Shown piece by piece: positions 10,116 to 14,883 of a stretch of 14,883 bases of DNA. The DNA comes from Acidobacteriota bacterium (GTDB lineage: Bacteria > Acidobacteriota > Vicinamibacteria > Vicinamibacterales > UBA2999): NCBI GenBank assembly GCA_947465645.1, contig CANIBQ010000112.1, positions 1-14,883 on the forward strand, written 5' to 3'. The position numbers and the translations under genes were made by a program. The notes under the pieces were generated by a model that did no database searches, was not told where the DNA came from, and saw only the letters and a program-made list of their open reading frames with translations. Position 1 is the first letter of the stretch, and each line of letters opens with the position of its first letter.

Positions 10116-11152
10116 TGGATTACAAGACCGCTGGTGTCAACATCGACGCCGGCAACGAGGCCGTCCGCCGGATCAGGGGCCTGGCGCGCTCGACCTTCAC
10201 CGAAGGCGTCCTCTCCGACATCGGATCGTTCGGCGGCCTGTTCCGGATCGAGCCGGGCCGTTTCCGGGAGACGGTGCTCGTCTCGAGCGCTGACGGTGTC
10301 GGCACGAAACTGAAGCTGGCGTTCCTGACCGACCGCCACGCGACGGTCGGCATCGATCTCGTGAACCACTGCGTCAACGACATCCTGGTGCAGGGTGCGG
10401 AGCCGTTGTTCTTCCTGGACTACCTGTCGACCGGGCGACTGTCGCCCGATGTCGCCGAAGCCATTGTTGGCGGGATGGCATCCGCCTGCCGCGAGAACGG
10501 TTGCGCCCTTCTTGGGGGGGAGACCGCGGAGATGCCCGGCTTCTATGCCGACGGCGAGTACGATCTCGCCGGCTTCATCGTCGGCGCCGTCGATCGGTCG
10601 AAGCTGATTACCGGACGCACGATCACGGTCGGGGACGTCCTGGTCGGCGTCCCATCGTCTGGCCTGCATACCAATGGCTACTCGCTGGCGCGGCGCATTG
10701 TCTTCGACCATCTGAAGATGGATGTCGGCGCCCATGTGCCGGAGCTGGGACGCACCATCGGCGAGGCGCTGCTGGAGCCGCACCGGTCCTACCTGCCCTT
10801 GATTCGGCCGCTGCTCGACAGCGGTCGCATCAAGGGGATGGCACACATCACCGGAGGAGGGATCACCGAGAACCTGCCGCGCGTGCTGCCGCACGGTACT
10901 GCGGCCGAGGTCGACGCATCGGCCTGGCCGGTGCCTCCTCTCTTTCAGTGGCTGCAGCGCAGCGGCGAGGTACCGGCCGACGACATGTACCGGACCTTCA
11001 ACATGGGCATCGGTCTGATCGTCGTGGTTGCACGCGAGCGCGCCGAGCAACTGATCGAGGAGCTCGCGGCCCGTGGCGGGCGCGATGCCCGCGTCATCGG
11101 CGACGTGGTGCCGGGGGAGCCGCCGTCGGTGACCTACAAGAACCTGCCGTGA
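10115..11152 (+). CDS. purM: Phosphoribosylformylglycinamidine cyclo-ligase PurM
   Basis: PurM (AIR synthetase) closes the imidazole ring, converting FGAM and ATP to AIR. It has 345 residues. Seen: YKTAGVNIDAGNEAV (3-17), SSADGVGTKLKLA (57-69), the signature HCVNDILVQGAEPLFFLDY (85-103), and GGETAEMPGFY (134-144). These belong to the ATP-grasp-unrelated PurM/AIRS fold, which is also used in PurL. The start ATG overlaps the stop of the HEAT-like gene by one base, and the stop TGA overlaps the GTG of purN. Its position downstream of purL and purF follows pathway use rather than exact reaction order. Confidence 0.97.
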   Translation: MDYKTAGVNIDAGNEAVRRIRGLARSTFTEGVLSDIGSFGGLFRIEPGRFRETVLVSSADGVGTKLKLAFLTDRHATVGIDLVNHCVNDILVQGAEPLFFLDYLSTGRLSPDVAEAIVGGMASACRENGCALLGGETAEMPGFYADGEYDLAGFIVGAVDRSKLITGRTITVGDVLVGVPSSGLHTNGYSLARRIVFDHLKMDVGAHVPELGRTIGEALLEPHRSYLPLIRPLLDSGRIKGMAHITGGGITENLPRVLPHGTAAEVDASAWPVPPLFQWLQRSGEVPADDMYRTFNMGIGLIVVVARERAEQLIEELAARGGRDARVIGDVVPGEPPSVTYKNLP

Positions 11153-11778
11153 ACCCTGTTCTCGGAGTCCTGATCTCCGGGCGCGGCAGCAACCTGCAGG
11201 CCCTCATCGATGCAATCGGTGACGGGCGGCTCGAGGCCTCGATCGCGGTCGTGATCTCCAATCAGCAAGGCGTGGCCGGGCTGGAACGGGCGCGGCGTGC
11301 CGGCATCGAGACGCTCTGTCTCAGCCATCGAGGGTGGCCAACGCGCGATGACTTCGACCGCGCTCTCGTCCGGGAGCTGCAGGCGCGCAGGGTTGGCCTC
11401 GTGTGTCTGGCCGGCTTCATGCGCCTGGTCGGTCAGCCGTTGCTCGAGGCGTACCCCAACGCCATCGTCAATATTCACCCCTCCCTGCTCCCGACATTTC
11501 CCGGCGTCGATGCGCAGCGCCAGGCGATCGCGCATGGCGCCAAGGTCAGCGGTGTGACCGTTCACCTGGTGAATGCCGAGCTCGACGGCGGTCCGATTGT
11601 GCTGCAGCGCAGCGTGCCGATCCACGACGATGACACGGTGGTGACGCTGGCGGCACGCATCCTCGTCGTGGAACATCGCGTGTATCCCGAGGCGGTGCAG
11701 TTGCTGTTGAGCGGTGGTTGGCAGATCGACGGACGACGGTTTCTCAGATCTCCGACTGCCGACGCAGGGTCACGATAG
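11149..11778 (+). CDS. purN: GAR transformylase PurN
   Basis: PurN transfers the formyl group from 10-formyltetrahydrofolate to GAR. The start is the GTG at 11149, overlapping the purM stop as GTGA and giving 209 residues. It is supported by the N-terminal PVLGVLISGRGSNLQALI, which is the normal start of the family with phosphate-binding GRGSN (11-15). Seen: AGFMRLV (88-94), the catalytic NIHPSLLP with N108 and H110, and HLVNAELDGGPI with D146. The N-H-D triad is complete. The last ~10 residues extend past typical PurN ends and are encoded in DNA that also encodes the C-terminus of the convergent phosphoesterase (35-bp overlap). It is the last gene of the operon; no T-run terminator is visible just after it. 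Confidence 0.96.
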   Translation: MNPVLGVLISGRGSNLQALIDAIGDGRLEASIAVVISNQQGVAGLERARRAGIETLCLSHRGWPTRDDFDRALVRELQARRVGLVCLAGFMRLVGQPLLEAYPNAIVNIHPSLLPTFPGVDAQRQAIAHGAKVSGVTVHLVNAELDGGPIVLQRSVPIHDDDTVVTLAARILVVEHRVYPEAVQLLLSGGWQIDGRRFLRSPTADAGSR

Positions 11779-12568
11779 CGACCTCAGGCGGACAATTGAT
11801 CCGGACCGGCACATAGACGGTGCCGACGCCGCGGCTCACGAAGATCGACGTATTCTCGCGCCCGCCGACGCCAGCGACGACCGGAAAATTGCGGCGTGCG
11901 ATCGCGCCGAAGCCGGGCAGGACGACCTGGCCGCCGTGGGTATGGCCCGACAGCATCGCCGGGATGTCGAGGGCGGCCGCTTCGGCGAGGCGCCTCGGGT
12001 CGTGGGCGAGCAGGAGCACGGTGTCCGTGGCGCGGCTCAGGACGCGGGCGATGTCCTCAGGCCGTCTCGTCCAGAAGCGGATTCCCGCCAGTTCCAACCC
12101 CTCTCCCAGAATCTCCAGCCGCGTGCGCGTATCGCGCAGCACGGTGATGCGCTTGGCGGAGAGCGCGGCCGGCACGTCGCGGTCGTTGTCGTGGTTGCCA
12201 AGGATCGCGAACACGCCGTGCGGGGCCGCCAGCGGCGCCAGCAGCTCGGCCACCGGACCGACATACTCGCGAGCGCCCCACGTGACGTAGTCCCCGCCGA
12301 GCACGATGAGATCGGGGCGTGCGGCGTTGACCAGGTCGACCGCACGCTGGACATCGTCTGCGGAGACGAACTGGCTGTGGTGGATGTCAGTGATCAGGCC
12401 GATGCGCAGGCCGTCGAGTGCCGGTGCGAGACCGGACACAGGGAGATCCGCAGCCGTCACGCCGAGGTGGTGTCGCTCGTATCCGACGCCGTAAGCGCCG
12501 GCGCCGGTGACCGCGCCGATCGTCGTGGCGACCGCGCCCTTGATCGCTGCGCGTCGCGTGAGCCTCAT
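11744..12568 (-). CDS. Tat-exported calcineurin-like metallophosphoesterase (YkuE-like)
   Basis: A 274-residue two-metal phosphoesterase. The frame stays open to 12730 inside tyrS, but the ATG at 12568 gives a textbook twin-arginine signal (MRLTRRAAIKGAVATTIGAV), so this is taken as the start. Motifs in order: DIHHSQF (D61, H63), GGDY (D93), GNHD (N125, H126), AHDP (H189) and GHTHGGQ (H209, H211), giving the full metal-binding set. Relatives include Bacillus YkuE, a Tat-exported metal-dependent phosphoesterase associated with the cell wall, and proteins annotated as lipid-A-related LpxH-like phosphatases; the substrate here cannot be told from sequence. It converges on purN (35-bp overlap) and diverges from tyrS across only 24 bp, so its promoter must lie in or beside the tyrS start. 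Confidence 0.9.
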   Translation of the reverse strand: MRLTRRAAIKGAVATTIGAVTGAGAYGVGYERHHLGVTAADLPVSGLAPALDGLRIGLITDIHHSQFVSADDVQRAVDLVNAARPDLIVLGGDYVTWGAREYVGPVAELLAPLAAPHGVFAILGNHDNDRDVPAALSAKRITVLRDTRTRLEILGEGLELAGIRFWTRRPEDIARVLSRATDTVLLLAHDPRRLAEAAALDIPAMLSGHTHGGQVVLPGFGAIARRNFPVVAGVGGRENTSIFVSRGVGTVYVPVRINCPPEVAIVTLRRQSEI

Positions 12569-12578
12569 AGCGGGGTTG

Positions 12579-12585
12579 TATAGTA
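12579..12585. promoter_or_regulatory. Overlapping divergent -10 elements between phosphoesterase and tyrS
   Basis: The 24-bp gap contains the partly symmetrical AT-rich core GTATAGTAAC. On the plus strand TATAGT (12579-12584, 5/6 match) ends 8 nt before the tyrS ATG. On the minus strand TACTAT (12585 down to 12580, 4/6 match) ends about 11 nt before the phosphoesterase ATG. No -35 box is convincing on either strand, and no Shine-Dalgarno sequence precedes either start. Confidence 0.45.
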
Positions 12586-12592
12586 ACGGCTC

Positions 12593-13861
12593 ATGGACCT
12601 CTATGGCGAGTTGACCTGGCGGGGGCTCGTGTACGACGCCACCGAGGGGCTCCGCGACGTGCTGGCACGAGAGACTCTGACCCTGTACAGCGGCTTCGAT
12701 CCCACAGCGGCGAGCCTGCATGTCGGCCATCTGCTACCGATCATGACGCTCGCCCGGGCCCAGCGCTTCGGCCATGCTCCGATTGCACTGGTCGGCGGCG
12801 GCACCGGGTTGATTGGCGATCCAAGCGGCAAGAGCGCGGAGCGCACGCTGCAGACGCCGGAGCAGGTCGAAGCCAACGTGGAAGGAATCCGCCCGCAGCT
12901 TGCACGGTTCCTCGACTTCGACACGTCGTCGGCGCCGGCGCGCCTGGTGAACAACGCGGAATGGCTCACGACGCTGAGCGCGATCGACTTCATGCGCGAT
13001 GTCGGCAAGTTCTTCACCGTCAACGCCATGTTGGCGAAGGAATCGGTGAAGCGCCGCATCGACAGCGAGGACGGCATCTCCTACACCGAGTTCAGCTACT
13101 CACTGCTGCAGGCCTACGACTTCCTGGTCCTGCACGATCGCTTCGCCTGCACGCTCCAGATCGGCGGCAGCGATCAGTGGGGCAACATCACGGCCGGTAT
13201 GGATCTGGTGCGGCGTCTCAGGGGCGGCAAAACGCACGGCCTCGTGATGCCGCTGCTGACCACCGCTTCCGGCGCGAAGTTCGGCAAGACCGAAGGCGGA
13301 GCTATCTGGCTCGACCCCGCACGGACGAGCCCGTACGAGTTCTACCAGTTCTGGCTGAATGTCGACGACCGGGATGCGGGGAAGTACCTCAAGTTCTTTA
13401 CGTTTCTCGACGCGCCGCAGGTGCTCGATCTCGAGACCGCAGGTACTCGCGAGCCCGACCAGCGGCATCCCCAGCGCGAGCTTGCGCGTGAAGTGACCAG
13501 ACTCGTGCACGGCGACAAGGCCGTCGGGGACGCCGAAGCGGCCGCCGAGAAACTTTTCACCGGTGACGTCTCGGCGATGACCGCCGGCGAGTTACAGCAG
13601 GTGTTCGCGAACGTGCCGTCGAAGGCGATTCGCTACGCTGCCGACGGCTGGAAAGTGTCGACGCTCCTGACCGAGGTCGGGTTGACGGCTTCAAACGGTG
13701 AAGCTACGCGCCTGATTCGCGGTGGCGGCATCTACGTGAACGATCGGCGCATCACCGACGAGAAAGAGCGTTTGACAGCGGAACAGGGAATCGACGGTCA
13801 ACTCTTCGTTGTGCGGAAAGGGAAGAAGGACAATTTCCTCATCCGTATCGAGCGGGGTTGA
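12593..13861 (+). CDS. tyrS: Tyrosyl-tRNA synthetase TyrS
   Basis: TyrS charges tRNA-Tyr with tyrosine in the cytosol. It has 422 residues, the bacterial TyrS1 size. Seen: the tyrosine/ATP site beginning YSGFDPTAASLHVGH (32-46) with the HIGH-equivalent HVGH at 43-46, GGGTGLIGDPSGKS (68-81), the tyrosine-recognition region QIGGSDQWGNI (189-199), the KMSKS-equivalent KFGKT (229-233), and a C-terminal S4 RNA-binding domain (about 355-420, with LIRGGGIYVNDRRI). No T-box leader is possible, since only 24 bp separate it from the divergent gene; a -10 element 8 nt before the ATG and the absence of a ribosome-binding site suggest a leaderless or near-leaderless mRNA. A terminator follows 66 bp after the stop. 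Confidence 0.97.
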   Translation: MDLYGELTWRGLVYDATEGLRDVLARETLTLYSGFDPTAASLHVGHLLPIMTLARAQRFGHAPIALVGGGTGLIGDPSGKSAERTLQTPEQVEANVEGIRPQLARFLDFDTSSAPARLVNNAEWLTTLSAIDFMRDVGKFFTVNAMLAKESVKRRIDSEDGISYTEFSYSLLQAYDFLVLHDRFACTLQIGGSDQWGNITAGMDLVRRLRGGKTHGLVMPLLTTASGAKFGKTEGGAIWLDPARTSPYEFYQFWLNVDDRDAGKYLKFFTFLDAPQVLDLETAGTREPDQRHPQRELAREVTRLVHGDKAVGDAEAAAEKLFTGDVSAMTAGELQQVFANVPSKAIRYAADGWKVSTLLTEVGLTASNGEATRLIRGGGIYVNDRRITDEKERLTAEQGIDGQLFVVRKGKKDNFLIRIERG

Positions 13862-13886
13862 CAGACCCGCTGGCGATCCATAGGAT
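13858..13886 (+). promoter_or_regulatory. Tandem rRNA promoter candidate P1
   Basis: A perfect TTGACA (13858-13863) overlaps the tyrS stop codon. It is followed after 17 bp by TAGGAT (13881-13886, 4/6 match). A transcript would start near 13893 and meet the intrinsic terminator at 13928-13959 within about 65 nt, so it can feed the rRNA operon only by read-through. Confidence 0.4.
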
Positions 13887-13927
13887 CGATAAACCGTCGC
13901 GAGGAACTCGGCAGAAGAGCGCCGATG

Positions 13928-13959
13928 ATTTGCTCCAGCAGGATCGGAGCAAATTTTTT
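13928..13959 (+). terminator. Intrinsic terminator after tyrS
   Basis: ATTTGCTCC (13928-13936) pairs perfectly with GGAGCAAAT (13946-13954) around a 9-nt loop; the T-run 13954-13959 follows. This is a canonical Rho-independent terminator oriented with tyrS, and it separates tyrS from the rRNA operon. Confidence 0.85.
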
Positions 13960-13979
13960 GTCCTGGATACGGCCGCTTG

Positions 13980-14009
13980 TTGACAGGACGAAGGCCTCGA
14001 CGCTAAGAT
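13980..14009 (+). promoter_or_regulatory. Tandem rRNA promoter candidate P2
   Basis: A perfect TTGACA (13980-13985) is followed after 18 bp by TAAGAT (14004-14009, 4/6 match). Expected start is near 14016, about 435 nt before the mature 16S end. The AAATTTTTT of the tyrS terminator lies about 20 bp upstream of the -35 box and could act as an AT-rich UP element. A CGGGC-GCCT-GCCCG hairpin (14025-14038) would form at the very 5' end of this transcript. Confidence 0.55.
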
Positions 14010-14119
14010 TGTAACGTTCGCCGACGGGCGCCTGCCCGGCAGTGAAGGTGAGCTCGGTCCTGAAGAACAGACCACCACTGAGACCTCCCGGAGTCGCTTC
14101 GTGCGCTTCGGATCGGGTG

Positions 14120-14158
14120 AAAAAAGGGGTTGACAGCGCAGAAACGCGCTAGTAACCT
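14120..14158 (+). promoter_or_regulatory. Tandem rRNA promoter candidate P3 (nearest to 16S)
   Basis: A perfect TTGACA (14130-14135) is followed after 17 bp by TAACCT (14153-14158, 3/6 match). A run of six A (14120-14125) lies just upstream of the -35 box, where a proximal UP element would contact RNA polymerase alpha subunits. Expected start is near 14165, giving a leader of about 285 nt. The combination of perfect -35, A-tract and position makes this a likely main rrn promoter. Confidence 0.6.
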
Positions 14159-14164
14159 TAGAAG

Positions 14165-14450
14165 GTTCCCCTAAAGACGGACGGCATCGTCCGATCGGTG
14201 GGGGCCGCCAGGCGAGGCTGCAACGCAGCGCCGGGCGCTTCCGGTTCTTTGAAAACTAGATAGAGCGTGCAACACAACAGCCCGTCAAGTGTCAGCGGGT
14301 GACGGCGCTTCTCTGGCTTCGGCTGGGGGATGCGGCGAATCACCTACCAACACAAGTACGGAACAACGCAAGAGCTAAGTCATCAGTTCTCGCGCTAAAC
14401 AGTTGCGACCTGCTGGGCCTCGAAAGGGGGTTAGCAGGAAACAGCGAATT
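14165..14450 (+). other. rRNA operon 5' leader
   Basis: A noncoding, highly structured leader. Visible hairpins: GCTGC/GCAGC (14217-14229), CCGTCA/TGACGG (14282-14305), a stem with a cUUCGg tetraloop (14311-14328, several G-U pairs), and CCTGCT/AGCAGG (14409-14438) with an inner CCT-CGAA-AGG just before the 16S end. Part of this leader should pair with sequence after the 16S gene to form the RNase III processing stem, but that partner lies outside the window. No ORF in it is credible. Confidence 0.7.
14244..14257 (+). promoter_or_regulatory. rRNA antitermination boxA
   Basis: GTTCTTTGAAAACT matches the boxA element found in rRNA leaders of many bacteria, where NusB-NusE bind the RNA and protect the untranslated operon from Rho. 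It lies about 195 nt upstream of the 16S start and downstream of all three promoter candidates, so every rRNA transcript would carry it. Confidence 0.75.

Positions 14451-14883
<433 letters not shown>

Noticed and set aside
12569..12730. Upstream extension of the phosphoesterase into tyrS
   Set aside because: The ATG at 12568 starts a proper twin-arginine signal; the 54 extra residues are the antisense of the tyrS catalytic start.
13839..14078. 79-residue open frame on the minus strand
   Set aside because: It runs back through the tyrS terminator and the P2 promoter, has low-complexity Ser/Pro/Arg composition, and no recognisable motif or ribosome-binding site.

Overview
The window is a compact, GC-rich bacterial chromosome segment that ends inside the start of a 16S rRNA gene. 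The 16S fragment and the gene style (GTG starts, ATGA and TGATG junctions) suggest Acidobacteriota, perhaps subgroup 6 / Vicinamibacteria. That placement rests on recall of how such 16S sequences read, not on a search. No mobile element, CRISPR array, tRNA or phage gene was seen.

Layout. (1) Positions 1-369 hold the 3' end of a MiaB-family tRNA methylthiotransferase, best matched to mtaB. It converges with rlmN (362-1441, minus), and the two 3' ends overlap by 8 bp. (2) Positions 1442-1698 are a divergent promoter region with an extended -10 element on each strand. (3) Positions 1699-11778 form one plus-strand, probably single-transcript operon: M16 zinc peptidase, purB, purS, purQ, purL, purF, an exported HEAT-repeat-like protein, purM and purN. 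Junctions are 4-bp or 1-bp overlaps, except 23 bp before purF and 4 bp before the HEAT gene. (4) A Tat-exported metallophosphoesterase (11744-12568, minus) converges on purN with a 35-bp overlap. It diverges from tyrS (12593-13861, plus) with only 24 bp between start codons. (5) Positions 13862-14450 contain an intrinsic terminator, three tandem promoter candidates each with a perfect TTGACA, and a structured rRNA leader with a boxA element. The 16S rRNA gene starts near 14451 and runs off the window.

The pur genes together cover most of de novo IMP synthesis: PurF makes phosphoribosylamine, PurN formylates GAR, PurS/PurQ/PurL make FGAM, PurM closes the imidazole ring, and PurB acts both at the SAICAR step and at adenylosuccinate. 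purD, purC, purE/purK and purH are not here and must lie elsewhere. Apart from the M16 peptidase and the HEAT protein, every gene is a standard housekeeping gene. The points most worth a second look are the exported HEAT-like protein inside the pur operon, the shared -10 region that could give leaderless tyrS and phosphoesterase mRNAs, and the tandem rRNA promoters with a terminator between the first two. I saw no convincing candidate for a wholly new defence or metabolic system.
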